Shown here in pieces: positions 33,797-43,074 of a DNA stretch of 64,000 nucleotides. Origin of the DNA: Luteirhabdus pelagi (GTDB lineage: Bacteria; Bacteroidota; Bacteroidia; Flavobacteriales; Flavobacteriaceae); contig NZ_JAECMS010000006.1 in assembly GCF_016827595.1 (NCBI RefSeq), positions 62,001-126,000 on the forward strand, given 5' to 3'. How positions within the stretch are numbered: position 1 is the stretch's first letter; every line of letters starts with the position of its first letter. The translations under genes and the position numbers were made by a program. A model generated the notes under the pieces. That model ran no database searches. It was not told where the DNA came from and saw only the letters and a list, made by a program, of their open reading frames with translations.

Positions 33797-35338
33797 TTAT
33801 AGAGGAATATTGCCGTGTTTTCGTTTTGGTCCTTCTACATTCTTTGTTTCCAGCATCGCAAAAGCCTTCATCAGTTTTCGTCTAGAATCCTTAGGTTGGA
33901 TAACCTCATCGATAAACCCGCGTTGCGCAGCTTTAAAAGGATTCGCAAAGGCTTCTGCATATTCGGCTTCCTTTTCGGAAAGCTTGAGTTCTGGATCTTC
34001 TGCAGCAGCGATCTCCCTTCTAAAGATAATTTCACTGGCACCTTTCGCACCCATAACCGCAATTTCAGCCGTCGGCCACGCAAAATTCATATCGGCACCA
34101 ATATGCTTACTGTTCATCACGTCATAGGCACCTCCATAGGCTTTTCGTGTAATAAGGGTAACTCTCGGCACGGTTGCTTCACTTAAGGCATACAGCAATT
34201 TGGCACCATTCAGAATAATTCCGTTCCATTCCTGATCGGTTCCCGGTAAGAATCCTGGCACATCTACCAACACCAATAACGGAATATTGAAGGCATCACA
34301 GAAACGCACAAATCGTGCTCCTTTCTTACTGCTATCAACGTCCAAAACGCCCGCCAAACTCATCGGTTGATTGGCGACAATTCCGATACTTCTTCCCCCT
34401 AAACGGGCAAACCCAACAATAATATTATCGGCGTAATCTTTATGAACTTCAAAAAAACTTTCCTCGTCAATAATCCCAGAAATCACCGAATGCATGTCAT
34501 ACGGTTTGTTTGAGCTGTCCGGTACAACCGCTTCCAGTTCTTCGCGCAGTTCTTCACTCAACTCATACGGAAGCATTTCAGGTTTGGACTGATTGTTTTG
34601 TGGAAGATAGCTCAACAATTGTTTCACCTGTTCCAAACATACAATATCATTACTAGCGGTGAAATGCGTCACCCCACTTTTAGTCGCATGGGTCCGTGCG
34701 CCCCCTAATTCCTCTGAAGTAACATTCTCATTTGTAACGGTCTTCACTACATTCGGACCCGTAACAAACATATAACTGCTATCCTGAACCATTAAGGTGA
34801 AGTCGGTCATGGCCGGCGAATATACCGCACCCCCGGCGCAGGGTCCCATAATAGCTGAAATTTGTGGCACTACGCCTGAAGCCTGCACATTTCTGTAGAA
34901 AATATCGGCATAACCACCCAAACTACGAACGCCTTCCTGAATTCGGGCGCCTCCTGAATCGTTTAAGCCAATAACAGGAGCTCCAACGCGCATGGCGTGA
35001 TCCATAATCTTACAGATCTTTTCTGCATGCGTTTCTGAAAGCGAACCTCCAAATACGGTAAAATCCTGAGCGAAGACGTATACTAATCGCTCGTCGATGG
35101 TTCCGTAACCGGTAACCACGCCATCGCCATAGAATTTCTGTGTATCCATTCCGAACTCTGTTGTCCGGTGGGTTACGAGGATTCCCATTTCTTCGAAGGA
35201 ACCTTCATCCAATAGATATTCGATGCGTTCCCGTGCGGTTAATTTCTTCTTTTCGTGTTGTTTATCGATGCGCTTTTGACCGCCGCCCAATTTTGCTTGG
35301 GCAATCTTCTCTTGTAATTGTTTGTTGGTGTCGCTCAT
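33797..35338 (-). CDS. pccB: Propionyl-CoA carboxylase carboxyltransferase (beta) subunit
   Basis: A 513-residue biotin-dependent carboxyltransferase that moves the carboxyl group from biotin to propionyl-CoA, giving methylmalonyl-CoA. Family marks are the N-terminal [19 protein letters not shown], the crotonase-fold oxyanion segments [19 protein letters not shown] and [13 protein letters not shown], and the biotin-site strand [12 protein letters not shown] with [13 protein letters not shown]. This sequence set fits PccB better than MccB or AccD. The start at MSDTNKQ is used, because the longer frame would run into the intergenic region. It is the third gene of the BCCP, biotin carboxylase, carboxyltransferase operon. 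The product feeds methylmalonyl-CoA mutase encoded at 41504-45840. Confidence 0.92.
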   Translation of the reverse strand: MSDTNKQLQEKIAQAKLGGGQKRIDKQHEKKKLTARERIEYLLDEGSFEEMGILVTHRTTEFGMDTQKFYGDGVVTGYGTIDERLVYVFAQDFTVFGGSLSETHAEKICKIMDHAMRVGAPVIGLNDSGGARIQEGVRSLGGYADIFYRNVQASGVVPQISAIMGPCAGGAVYSPAMTDFTLMVQDSSYMFVTGPNVVKTVTNENVTSEELGGARTHATKSGVTHFTASNDIVCLEQVKQLLSYLPQNNQSKPEMLPYELSEELREELEAVVPDSSNKPYDMHSVISGIIDEESFFEVHKDYADNIIVGFARLGGRSIGIVANQPMSLAGVLDVDSSKKGARFVRFCDAFNIPLLVLVDVPGFLPGTDQEWNGIILNGAKLLYALSEATVPRVTLITRKAYGGAYDVMNSKHIGADMNFAWPTAEIAVMGAKGASEIIFRREIAAAEDPELKLSEKEAEYAEAFANPFKAAQRGFIDEVIQPKDSRRKLMKAFAMLETKNVEGPKRKHGNIPL

Positions 35339-35385
35339 AATATTTCCTGCGAAGACAGGAATCGTTTTAAGGATTAACAAATTTT

Positions 35386-36837
35386 TTATCTATGCTTTGG
35401 AACGCGTAACTTTTCTACATCCTTCAAATACTCTTGTATTGCAATAGTTGCAGCGATTTCTGCTTCCGCTTTACGCTCCCCCTTCAATTTTTCTTCCGAA
35501 TAGTAATTTTTTACGAAATGTGTGTCGAAGTCGCCAGACTGAAAGGCTTCATGATCCATCACAAAGGCTCCAAACGGCAACGTAGTCGCTACGCCTTCCA
35601 CTTCATACTGATCGATGGCTTCCTTCATCCGTTGAATGGCTTCCATACGGTCTTTCCCATAGGTAATCAATTTTGAAAGCATTGGATCGTACTGAATGGG
35701 CACTTCCATTCCTTCCAAAAAGCCATCGTCTACCCGAATGTTATTGCCAGAGGGCGGACGGTACACGTCCAAGGTTCCAACGCTCGGCATAAAATTGTCT
35801 AGTGAATCTTCAGCATATACACGAAGTTCCATGGCGTGACCCGTAATGGTCAGATCTTCTTGTTTGAAGGATAGTTCGGCTCCTTCCGCTACCTTAATTT
35901 GTTGTTCCACCAAATCGATACCGGTAATCCATTCCGTAACGGGATGCTCTACCTGCAACCGAGTATTCATCTCAAGAAAGTAGAAATTATGTTTTTCATC
36001 CAAAAGGAACTCGACTGTGCCAGCGCCGATATAATCGCAAGATTTAGCCACATTTACGGCTGCTTCCCCCATTTCCTGGCGTAATTTAGGTGACAATACT
36101 GAAGAAGGTGCTTCCTCGACTACTTTTTGGTGGCGTCGCTGAATACTGCATTCGCGTTCAAAAAGGTGCACTACATTTCCATGGGTGTCGGCCAGTACTT
36201 GAATTTCGATATGGCGTGGAGAGCCCACGTATTTTTCGATAAAGACAGAACCATCGCCAAAGGCAGATTTAGCCTCGCTGATGGCGCGTTTCATCTGTTC
36301 TTCCAGTTCGCTTTCCTTTTCAACCACACGCATTCCCTTACCACCGCCACCGGCAGATGCTTTGATCAAAATTGGGAATCCAATATCCTTCGCAATTTGT
36401 TTTGCTTTCTCGGTGTCTGTAATCGCTTCATCAATACCGGGTACCATTGGCACATCATACTTCTTTACGGTTTCCTTGGCGGCCAATTTACTTCCCATCA
36501 CACTGATGGCATGGGCTTTGGGTCCGATAAAAATCAATCCGGCTTTCGCAACCGCTTCAGAAAAATCGGCATTTTCACTTAAGAAACCGTAACCAGGGTG
36601 AATAGCGTCCACACCAAGTTTTTTAGCCGTTTCGATGATCGTATCTCCTTTTAAATACGATTCTGAAGATGGTGCTGGTCCGATACATACGGCTTCATCT
36701 GCAAAGGTAACATGGGGTGCATGCCGATCGACTTCCGAAAACACGGCCACCGTTTTAATGCCCATATTTCGTGCTGTTTTCATAACACGTAGGGCGATTT
36801 CACCTCTATTCGCTACAAGTATTTTCTTTATTTTCAT
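35386..36837 (-). CDS. accC: Biotin carboxylase subunit of acyl-CoA carboxylase
   Basis: A 483-residue ATP-grasp enzyme that carboxylates biotin with bicarbonate. It has [22 protein letters not shown] at the start, the ATP-binding glycine-rich loop [14 protein letters not shown] at about 160-173, the [23 protein letters not shown] region, and [14 protein letters not shown] with catalytic Glu and Arg near 290-303. Length is that of a stand-alone biotin carboxylase, so the biotin carrier is separate (the next gene upstream). The start overlaps the carrier stop by one base (TGATG). Together with PccB it forms a propionyl-CoA carboxylase (PccA function). Confidence 0.93.
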   Translation of the reverse strand: MKIKKILVANRGEIALRVMKTARNMGIKTVAVFSEVDRHAPHVTFADEAVCIGPAPSSESYLKGDTIIETAKKLGVDAIHPGYGFLSENADFSEAVAKAGLIFIGPKAHAISVMGSKLAAKETVKKYDVPMVPGIDEAITDTEKAKQIAKDIGFPILIKASAGGGGKGMRVVEKESELEEQMKRAISEAKSAFGDGSVFIEKYVGSPRHIEIQVLADTHGNVVHLFERECSIQRRHQKVVEEAPSSVLSPKLRQEMGEAAVNVAKSCDYIGAGTVEFLLDEKHNFYFLEMNTRLQVEHPVTEWITGIDLVEQQIKVAEGAELSFKQEDLTITGHAMELRVYAEDSLDNFMPSVGTLDVYRPPSGNNIRVDDGFLEGMEVPIQYDPMLSKLITYGKDRMEAIQRMKEAIDQYEVEGVATTLPFGAFVMDHEAFQSGDFDTHFVKNYYSEEKLKGERKAEAEIAATIAIQEYLKDVEKLRVPKHR

Positions 36838-37325
36838 CAGTCTTCCAGTTCAATTAGCAATGCATTTTTATCGACCGTATCGCCATTGGCAATATGAACC
36901 GCTTTCACGGTTGCATTCTTCGAGGCTGTTAGGGCGTTTTCCATTTTCATGGCTTCCAAGACGCAGAGTGTATCACCTTCCGAAACGGAATCGCCTTCGG
37001 AAATGTTCACTTCAAGAATAACGCCTGGCATAGGCGCATGGATTTCATTTTCAACGGCATCGCTACCGAGTGAAAGTCCCATTTCTTCAATAAGCGCGTC
37101 CAATTCACTTTCAATAGAAACGGTATATCTATTACCATTCACCTTAATGGTATACGTCCTTGTGTGAAAATCGCTCGCAACGATTTCCGCAGCAACGGAG
37201 GTATTATCTTTTAAAATGTGGGTTTTGGAATTGTGTTGTGTGATGCTATCTAAGCTGTCGATTTCAGATTGTTTCATCGTAAATTCGAAGGAGTCGTTTA
37301 CGATGGCTTTGTAGGTTTTCTCCAT
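36837..37325 (-). CDS. Biotin carboxyl carrier protein of propionyl-CoA carboxylase
   Basis: A 162-residue protein. The C-terminal 75 residues are a biotinyl-lipoyl domain with the biotin-accepting Lys in LEAMKMEN (about residue 130) and the mirror hairpin with GVILEVNISEGDSV. The N-terminal half is a beta-rich domain like the BT domain that links carrier and carboxylase in PCC holoenzymes. It is the first gene of the carboxylase operon, with a good promoter 17 bases upstream, and overlaps the carboxylase gene by one base. Confidence 0.88.
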   Translation of the reverse strand: MEKTYKAIVNDSFEFTMKQSEIDSLDSITQHNSKTHILKDNTSVAAEIVASDFHTRTYTIKVNGNRYTVSIESELDALIEEMGLSLGSDAVENEIHAPMPGVILEVNISEGDSVSEGDTLCVLEAMKMENALTASKNATVKAVHIANGDTVDKNALLIELED

Positions 37326-37341
37326 AAAAAAAGCGTTTCGG

Positions 37342-37372
37342 TAAAGATACGGGTTTGCAACAAAGCTGTCAA
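37342..37372 (-). promoter_or_regulatory. Promoter of the propionyl-CoA carboxylase operon
   Basis: On the minus strand a TTG (37370-37372) is followed after 20 bases by TATCTTTA (37342-37349), which matches seven of eight positions of TAnnTTTG. The ATG of the biotin carrier is 17 bases further. Spacing and position are right for a Bacteroidetes promoter. Confidence 0.65.
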
Positions 37373-37468
37373 CCCCTTTCCTTTCAGAAAACTTTATGAA
37401 AGCAGTAGTTGAAAAATTTCAGAAAAAAGCATAAGTTATTCGGAAGCTAACATTCGAAAAACAGAAAC

Positions 37469-38233
37469 ATGGCAGGACACAGTAAATGGTCGAACATAAA
37501 ACACCGCAAAGGCGCTCAGGATAAAAAGCGCGCGAAGCAATTCACCCGCGTCATCAAGGAAATAAACGTCGCCATCAAGGAAAATAACCAAAACGGCGAC
37601 CCAGAAACCAATCCGGCGCTTCGGAATGCCATTCAGAATGCGAAAGGTGTAAACATGCCGAAGGACACCATTCAACGGGCGATCAAAAAAGCTACGGGTG
37701 CCGATGCCGATAGTTACGAAAAGATGTCGTTTGAAGGCTACGGCCCACACGGAATTGCCATTTTTGTGGAATGCACTACCGATAACACCAATAGAACCGT
37801 CGCATCGGTACGATCAATTTTCACCAAACATGATGGCAGTTTGGGCACCAATGGTTCGCTGGAATTCTTATTTGACCGAAAAGGTGTTTTCACATTGAAG
37901 AAGGAACATTTAGATCTCGATTTTGAAACCTTGCAATTGGAATTGATAGAAGCTGGAGCGACACGGTTCGAGAATGAAGAAGATTTTTTCACCATTTATA
38001 CCGACTTCACCGACTTCGGAAATATGTCGGATAAATTAGACGCGCAAAATATCGAGCCGCACAATTCTGAACTACAGCGCATTCCGCAAAACACGATTGA
38101 ACTTCCCTTGAACGAAGCAAAAGATATCGTGAACCTCATCGATGCTTTTGAAGACGACGACGATGTACAGGATGTGTTTCACAATTTGAAGATGACCGAC
38201 GAATTGGAAGCTGCTTTGGAAGAAGATTCCTAA
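37469..38233 (+). CDS. yebC: YebC/PmpR-family regulator or ribosome-rescue factor
   Basis: A 254-residue cytoplasmic protein starting with the invariant family opening MAGHSKWSNIKHRKGAQDKK. It then shows PETNPALRNAIQNAKGVNMPKDTIQRAIKKATG and YGPHGIAIFVECTTDN, which are the three-domain YebC marks. Members were described as DNA-binding regulators and more recently as translation factors that relieve ribosome stalling at proline stretches. Which applies here cannot be read from the sequence. It is a single gene, divergent from the carboxylase operon and followed by a terminator 105 bases on. Confidence 0.95.
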   Translation: MAGHSKWSNIKHRKGAQDKKRAKQFTRVIKEINVAIKENNQNGDPETNPALRNAIQNAKGVNMPKDTIQRAIKKATGADADSYEKMSFEGYGPHGIAIFVECTTDNTNRTVASVRSIFTKHDGSLGTNGSLEFLFDRKGVFTLKKEHLDLDFETLQLELIEAGATRFENEEDFFTIYTDFTDFGNMSDKLDAQNIEPHNSELQRIPQNTIELPLNEAKDIVNLIDAFEDDDDVQDVFHNLKMTDELEAALEEDS

Positions 38234-38337
38234 AATCTTTTCATTTTTTAAAACCATGCTGCTCAAGATTACGTACCTATAGTTGAAAGATATTCCTATC
38301 GCTTATGCTATGAAAGGGATATACCCTTATACCCCGC

Positions 38338-38372
38338 AAAAGCCCTTGATCGATCGGTCTTGGGCTTTTTAT
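38338..38372 (+). terminator. Rho-independent terminator before the PQQ dehydrogenase gene
   Basis: An 8-bp stem AAAAGCCC / GGGCTTTT (38338-38345 with 38362-38369) with a 16-base spacer that can itself pair, followed by a T-rich tail. It lies 105 bases after yebC on the same strand and isolates yebC from the next gene. Confidence 0.7.
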
Positions 38373-38412
38373 TATTCTTGGAATTCAGTATCTTTTCCTA
38401 AAATTTCCAGCT

Positions 38413-39537
38413 ATGAAAAGAATTGCAGTTTCTCTGCTATGTCTCAGCTTTTTCATTTCCTGTGCCCAACGGACAAAAAAGAATGATGTAGCTATTCAAA
38501 CCGACGATACACGAACGTACGATACCCAACGCATTGTGGATAACCTCGATAATCCTTGGGGAATGACATGGTTGCCGGAAGGAAGTATGCTTATTACTGA
38601 AAAGGATGGACGACTGATTCACTTTAAGGATGGCACCAAATCGGAAATTCAAAATGTTCCGGAAGTGTACAATCGCGGACAAGGTGGATTGTTGGACATA
38701 ACGCTTCACCCAAACTATAAAAACAACGGCTGGATCTATATTACTTATAGCAGTACCGAAGGCGAAGGCAATGGTGGAAATACCAAACTGATTCGCGCCA
38801 AGCTTGAAAATGGAGCCCTTACAAATATTGAAGATTTATATAAAGCGATGCCGAACAGCACAAGAGGTCAGCACTTTGGCTCTCGAATTGAATTTGATAC
38901 CGATGGCTATCTCTATTTTTCTGTCGGTGAAAGAGGAAATCGCGATGTGAATCCGCAAGACCTTACTCGCGATGGTGGAAAAGTATATCGCCTACATGAT
39001 GATGGTCGCATTCCCGAGGATAATCCGTTTGTAGGTGAAGCGAACGTTCGGGAAGCGATCTATTCCTACGGACATCGAAACCCACAAGGAATGGCACGTC
39101 ACCCCGAAACCGGAGCCATTTGGGTGCATGAGCACGGACCAAAAGGTGGAGATGAAATCAATATTATTGAGAAGGGCGCGAACTACGGTTGGCCCGAAGT
39201 GACCTACGGCGTAAATTATAGCGGAACGGAAATCACCGATCAGACCTCCAAACCGGGAATGACGCAACCTATTTATTATTGGGTACCTTCGATTGCTCCT
39301 TGCGGAATGGATTTCGTAACGGGCGATCGCTATCCAGAATGGAAAGGCCATTTATTGGTCGGTTCCCTAAAGTTCAATTATGTTGAATTGGTGAAGTTGA
39401 ACGGTTCGGAAGTGACAGGGCGTGAAAAAATTGCCCAAGATATCGGACGCGTTCGAAACGTTCGAATGGGACCCGATGATTATATGTACATCGCAGTTGA
39501 AGGCGATGGCATTTATAAAGTGGTTCCGAAAAAATAG
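38413..39537 (+). CDS. PQQ-dependent sugar dehydrogenase-like lipoprotein (GSDH family)
   Basis: A 374-residue lipoprotein with a lipobox ending at FISC (residue 17). The mature part is a six-bladed beta-propeller of the soluble glucose/sorbosone dehydrogenase family: NLDNPWGMTWLPEGSMLIT at the start, GGLLDITLHP, SVGERGNRD, and EHGPKGGDEINIIEKGANYGWP. These hold the PQQ and Ca-binding His, Arg and Asp positions of the family. It probably oxidises a sugar in the periplasm and hands electrons to the cytochrome c encoded next. No PQQ biosynthesis genes occur in the window, so the cofactor may be scavenged or made elsewhere. Confidence 0.85.
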   Translation: MKRIAVSLLCLSFFISCAQRTKKNDVAIQTDDTRTYDTQRIVDNLDNPWGMTWLPEGSMLITEKDGRLIHFKDGTKSEIQNVPEVYNRGQGGLLDITLHPNYKNNGWIYITYSSTEGEGNGGNTKLIRAKLENGALTNIEDLYKAMPNSTRGQHFGSRIEFDTDGYLYFSVGERGNRDVNPQDLTRDGGKVYRLHDDGRIPEDNPFVGEANVREAIYSYGHRNPQGMARHPETGAIWVHEHGPKGGDEINIIEKGANYGWPEVTYGVNYSGTEITDQTSKPGMTQPIYYWVPSIAPCGMDFVTGDRYPEWKGHLLVGSLKFNYVELVKLNGSEVTGREKIAQDIGRVRNVRMGPDDYMYIAVEGDGIYKVVPKK

Positions 39538-39583
39538 CATTTAAAATGCTTGATGTCGAACATACTATTGTCACCTTGAACTG

Positions 39584-39635
39584 TCACCCTGAGCTTGTCG
39601 AAGGGTAGTCGAAGCATCGAAGGGCTGTCGAAGAG
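39584..39635. repeat. REP-like palindromic repeat with GTCGAAG direct repeats
   Basis: TCACCCTGAGCTTGTCGAAG, followed by GGT, forms a small hairpin (ACCCT / AGGGT). GTCGAAG then recurs at short intervals (39597, 39608, 39628), with TCGAAGGG in between. The core is a dispersed extragenic element seen in many bacterial genomes. It lies between the PQQ dehydrogenase and cytochrome genes, and only this copy occurs in the window. Confidence 0.6.
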
Positions 39636-39686
39636 CAATTGAAAAAGCACGAAGTCAACTTAAATACTTTACAGAAAACCTAAACC

Positions 39687-40148
39687 ATGACAAACTACAT
39701 TCTCATCCTTTCACTATTCATCGCACTAGCATCTTGTAAAAACGATAAGAAGAATACTTCAGAAAACATTAAAATCGGTACAACGGAAAGCACCAAAAAA
39801 ACACAGCAAACCCCGTTGGAAGAAAGCATGGAACGTGGCGGTATGGTGTATACCGATTTCTGTATGCAATGCCATTTGGCGAACGGACAAGGCATTCCCG
39901 GGAATTTTCCTCCTTTGGCAAATAGTAGTTGGCTTCGTGATAAGCGGACCGAGAGCATCCGAGCCGTAAAATACGGTCAGAAAGGTAAAATCGTCGTGAA
40001 TGGGAAAACCTACGATGGTATTATGGTTCCAATGGGCCTATCCGACCAAGAAGTAGCCGATGTCATGAATTATGTCATGAACCGTTGGGGTAACTCACAG
40101 GATAAAATGGTAACCGAAGAAGAGGTTGCGAAGGTGGAGAAAGAATAG
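39687..40148 (+). CDS. Monohaem cytochrome c lipoprotein
   Basis: A 153-residue lipoprotein (lipobox LASC at 14-17) with a charged linker to residue 48 and a class I cytochrome c domain: haem motif CMQCH at about 59-63 and a distal Met in GIMVPMGLSDQEVADVMNYV (about 115-135). It directly follows the sugar dehydrogenase gene on the same strand and is the likely electron acceptor for it, passing electrons to the terminal oxidase. Confidence 0.9.
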   Translation: MTNYILILSLFIALASCKNDKKNTSENIKIGTTESTKKTQQTPLEESMERGGMVYTDFCMQCHLANGQGIPGNFPPLANSSWLRDKRTESIRAVKYGQKGKIVVNGKTYDGIMVPMGLSDQEVADVMNYVMNRWGNSQDKMVTEEEVAKVEKE

Positions 40149-40495
40149 TTTCAAAGTAGCAGAGTAGCAGAATAGCAAAGTGGCACAGAATTCAGAATTC
40201 AGAATTGAGAATTGAGAATGTAAAGTTATGAATTAGTGTTTGGTGTTCCCTCCTTCGGCGGGCTAGGGGTGTTGGGTGTTGGGTGTTTAAAATATTACCT
40301 CCTACCTCCTACTTCCTACCTCCTACCTCCTACCTCCTACCTCCTACTCCCCGCCCGAACGTACCTACCCGAATGAGGTCAGGCGGGCGTTCGGTACGGG
40401 CGGGCTACCTCCTACTTCCTACTCCCAACTCCCTTTTCACAGTTCATAGCCTGCCTGCCGGCTAGGCAGGTTCACCAATCACCGATCACTAGAAA
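40149..40495. repeat. Repeat-rich, low-complexity intergenic region
   Basis: This stretch holds no gene. It is made of successive short repeats: GTAGCAGA-type units at 40156-40185, AGAATTC/AGAATTG units at 40189-40220, TGTTGGG units at 40270-40287, TCCTACC/TTCCTAC units from about 40295 to 40350 and again near 40406-40428, and GC-rich inverted segments (CGCCCGAACG with CGTTCGG, and CCTGCC with GGCAGG near 40451-40471). It likely arose by slippage and by insertion of small palindromic elements. A reading frame across it (40283-40465) has no coding character. Confidence 0.7.
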
Positions 40496-40551
40496 TTGCA
40501 TACAGCTTATAGCATACAGCCTATCGCAACAACATTTTCCCTACCTTTGCA

Positions 40552-40559
40552 AGAAACCT
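40552..40559 (+). promoter_or_regulatory. Possible -7 box of udk
   Basis: TACCTTTG is a full TAnnTTTG match, ending nine bases before the uridine kinase ATG. No -33 TTTG is found at 19-21 bases upstream, and the leader would be almost absent, so the call is tentative. Confidence 0.4.
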
Positions 40560-40567
40560 TACATTTC

Positions 40568-41185
40568 ATGCTTATCATCGGTATTGCTGGCGGAACGGGA
40601 AGCGGAAAAACAACTGTAGTCGACCAAATCGTGGCGGAACTTCCGAAGGAAGAAGTTTGCATCATTTCACAAGATTCGTATTACAAGGATCTTAGTCACT
40701 TACCCTACGAAGAACGGGTGAAGATCAACTTCGATCATCCGAACAGCATCGACTTCGATTTGTTGGTATCGCACCTAGAGGAATTACGTAAGGGAAATGC
40801 CATCGAACAGCCGGTGTATAGCTTTAAGGACCATAACCGGACGGGCGAAACGGAAACCACACACCCAAGGGAAGTCATCATCGTGGAAGGTATCTTAATC
40901 CTTACACATCCTGAGATTCGAAAGCTTTTTGATATCAAGATATATGTGCATGCCGATAGCGACGAGCGATTAATTCGAAGATTGAAGCGCGATATCGCCG
41001 AACGGGGCCGCGACCTCGAAGAGGTGCTCGGTCGCTACCAAAACACATTAAAACCGATGCATCAGCAATTTATTGAGCCGACGAAAGAATACGCTGATAT
41101 TATTATTCCGACCAATCGATACAATACTGTGGCTGTAGACGTTATAAGAAGTATCATTCATCAAAAACTGGTAGCACAACAATGA
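40568..41185 (+). CDS. udk: Uridine kinase
   Basis: A 205-residue P-loop kinase that phosphorylates uridine and cytidine for pyrimidine salvage. Its N-terminus is MLIIGIAGGTGSGKTTVVDQ (Walker A at GGTGSGKT), followed by SQDSYYKDLSHL, NFDHPNSIDFDLL, PVYSFKDHNRTGE and EGILIL, all standard udk motifs. The ATG at 40568 is chosen; a frame starting 24 codons earlier lies in the repeat region. Its stop overlaps the start of the DivIC-like gene (ATGA). It opens a chain of seven overlapping genes. Confidence 0.94.
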   Translation: MLIIGIAGGTGSGKTTVVDQIVAELPKEEVCIISQDSYYKDLSHLPYEERVKINFDHPNSIDFDLLVSHLEELRKGNAIEQPVYSFKDHNRTGETETTHPREVIIVEGILILTHPEIRKLFDIKIYVHADSDERLIRRLKRDIAERGRDLEEVLGRYQNTLKPMHQQFIEPTKEYADIIIPTNRYNTVAVDVIRSIIHQKLVAQQ

Positions 41186-41517
41186 ATCTGAAGAACCTCC
41201 AAAATAAGCGATGGTTTAAGATAGCAACAAATACGTATGTGCTTATTCTGTTGGTATTCGTGATTTGGATGTTGTTTTTCGACACGAATTCCTTTTTGAT
41301 TCATAAGGAATTGGACGACGATATTGAAGCCCTTGAGGAAAACAAGGAATATTATCAGTCTGAAATCGAAAAGGACAAACGCTTTATGGAAAAGATGAAG
41401 GATAGCGACCAAGTAGAACGGTTTGCGCGTGAAAAATACTATCTTAAGAAAGAAGGTGAAGATATCTATATTATAGAACACGCCGATAGCGTGAAAAAAG
41501 ACAATGAGAATGAATAA
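41182..41517 (+). CDS. FtsB/DivIC-like septum formation initiator
   Basis: A 111-residue bitopic protein with a single transmembrane helix at about 18-36 and a coiled coil at about 45-80 (ELDDDIEALEENKEYYQSEIEKD). It ends with the DivIC motif region VERFAREKYYLKKEGEDIYII. It joins FtsL and FtsQ in the divisome. It is overlapped on both sides by uridine kinase and the mutase small subunit, an unusual metabolic setting for a division gene, although this order is common in Flavobacteria as far as I recall. Confidence 0.88.
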   Translation: MNLKNLQNKRWFKIATNTYVLILLVFVIWMLFFDTNSFLIHKELDDDIEALEENKEYYQSEIEKDKRFMEKMKDSDQVERFAREKYYLKKEGEDIYIIEHADSVKKDNENE

Positions 41518-42886
41518 TTTATTTGACGATTTTCCGCCCGTTTCAGCTAAGGAATGGAAACAGAAAATTCAGGTCGACCTGAAGGGTGGCGATTATAATG
41601 AAGCCTTGCTCTGGCGTTCCCTGGAGGGCATCGACGTAAAACCGTTTTACCATCCCGACGATTTCGAACAGTCCTTCCCTCCTATTCCCGGTCAGCCGAA
41701 AACGTGGTCGGTTACCCAAGCTGTCTTTATAGATGATGAAAAAATAGCGAACGAACTAGCCATCGATTCAATTAATCGCGGAGCTGAAGCATTGTATTTT
41801 TCTTCAACCGAATCTTTCGATATTGAAAAAACGTTTCAAAATCTGCCGTTTGAGGAAATCACGATTTATCTTAATCTAGAGTTTCTTTCAGAGGAGTTTT
41901 ATAAAAAGTTAATCGACTTCTTCACCCAAAAAAAAGCAACTGTATATTACAACATCGACCTTATCGGTAATCTGGGAAGAAGTGGTAATTGGTATCATTC
42001 CTTAAAGGAGGATCACCAGATTTTGGACACTCTTAGTTCCCAATACGCTAAGCACCATTTATTGAGTGTAGATACGGAAACCTATCAAAATGCTGGCGCC
42101 AACATCGTACAGCAAGTTGCCTATGCACTTGCCCATGCCAACGAATACCTGAATCATTATTCAGAAAAAGAGTGGCTTCCTGAAACTAAGTTGACCTTTA
42201 AAATGGCAATGGGATCGAATTATTTCTTTGAGATCGCCAAAATCAGAGCGCTTCGAAAAGTATATGCTGTTTTAGCAAAGGAATATGGTGCTAAAGAGGA
42301 ATGCCATATTTTGGCAACGCCATCGCGTCGGAACAAAACCCTTTACGATTATAACGTGAACATTCTCCGTACCACAACAGAGTGTATGTCGGCCGTATTA
42401 GGTGGTGCCGATGCCGTTTGCAATCAGCCATACGATACCCTATACCATAAAAGCAACGAATTTGGGGAGCGAATTTCCCGTAACCAATTGTTGGTATTGA
42501 AGGAAGAAAGCTATTTCGATACGGTTAGCAATCCGTCTGACGGAACCTACTATATTGAAAGTTTGACTTCTTCAATAGCGGAAAAAGCACTAGCACTGTT
42601 TAAGGATATTGAAAAAGGAGGCGGCTTCCTTTCACAATTGAAGGAAGGAAAAATTCAACAGAAAATAAAGGAAAGTGCCGCCAAGGAACAACAATTATTT
42701 GAGGAAGGAACCTTGAAATTACTCGGAACCAATTATCATCCGAACAAACAAGATCGGATGAAAGATGACCTAGAACTCTATCCTTTCTTAAAAACAGACA
42801 AACGAAAAACGCTGCTGGAACCCATTCTTCCAAAGCGCCTAGCCGAAAAATTGGAACAAGAACGATTAGAGACTGAAGAGCAATGA
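41504..42886 (+). CDS. mutA: Methylmalonyl-CoA mutase small (beta) subunit
   Basis: A 460-residue non-catalytic partner of the B12-dependent mutase that converts methylmalonyl-CoA to succinyl-CoA. It shares the TIM-barrel fold of the large subunit (KMAMGSNYFFEIAKIRALRKVYAVL; NVNILRTTTECMSAVLGGADAVCNQPYD; SNPSDGTYYIESLT) but has no C-terminal DxHxxG cobalamin domain, as expected for MutA. There are two possible ATG starts six bases apart (41504 and 41510). The gene overlaps the DivIC-like gene upstream and a small membrane protein downstream. Confidence 0.9.
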   Translation: MRMNNLFDDFPPVSAKEWKQKIQVDLKGGDYNEALLWRSLEGIDVKPFYHPDDFEQSFPPIPGQPKTWSVTQAVFIDDEKIANELAIDSINRGAEALYFSSTESFDIEKTFQNLPFEEITIYLNLEFLSEEFYKKLIDFFTQKKATVYYNIDLIGNLGRSGNWYHSLKEDHQILDTLSSQYAKHHLLSVDTETYQNAGANIVQQVAYALAHANEYLNHYSEKEWLPETKLTFKMAMGSNYFFEIAKIRALRKVYAVLAKEYGAKEECHILATPSRRNKTLYDYNVNILRTTTECMSAVLGGADAVCNQPYDTLYHKSNEFGERISRNQLLVLKEESYFDTVSNPSDGTYYIESLTSSIAEKALALFKDIEKGGGFLSQLKEGKIQQKIKESAAKEQQLFEEGTLKLLGTNYHPNKQDRMKDDLELYPFLKTDKRKTLLEPILPKRLAEKLEQERLETEEQ

Positions 42887-43074
42887 GCGGCATTTCACTA
42901 CAAATAATCCTCGCCATCATTTTTGCACTGTTGGGTATCGGCCTAATCCGAACCGGAATAAATGGTGTGATGGTTAAAAAGAAATGGAACCGCTATTTGG
43001 TAATCGCCGTAGGCTTTTTGTTTATCGCCTTTATGATTTTTATGATAATTAGAAGTTTTTTATTGAATGTTTAA
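42883..43074 (+). CDS. Small two-helix membrane protein, unknown
   Basis: A 63-residue protein of two hydrophobic helices (about 4-24 and 38-60) joined by a basic loop VMVKKKWNR. It overlaps mutA by four bases and the next gene by eight, so it is surely translated with them. No known domain is recognised. Its position between the two mutase subunit genes is seen directly; any functional link is unproven. Confidence 0.65.
   Translation: MSGISLQIILAIIFALLGIGLIRTGINGVMVKKKWNRYLVIAVGFLFIAFMIFMIIRSFLLNV

Noticed and set aside
40290-40430. Possible CRISPR array in CCTACCTCC repeats
   Set aside because: Repeat units are only 7-14 bases and contiguous, without unique spacers of even length, and no cas genes are in the window.
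40283-40465. A 60-codon frame in the CCTCCTA repeats
   Set aside because: Its peptide is a translation of low-complexity DNA (PPTSYLLPP-like) and contains no domain.
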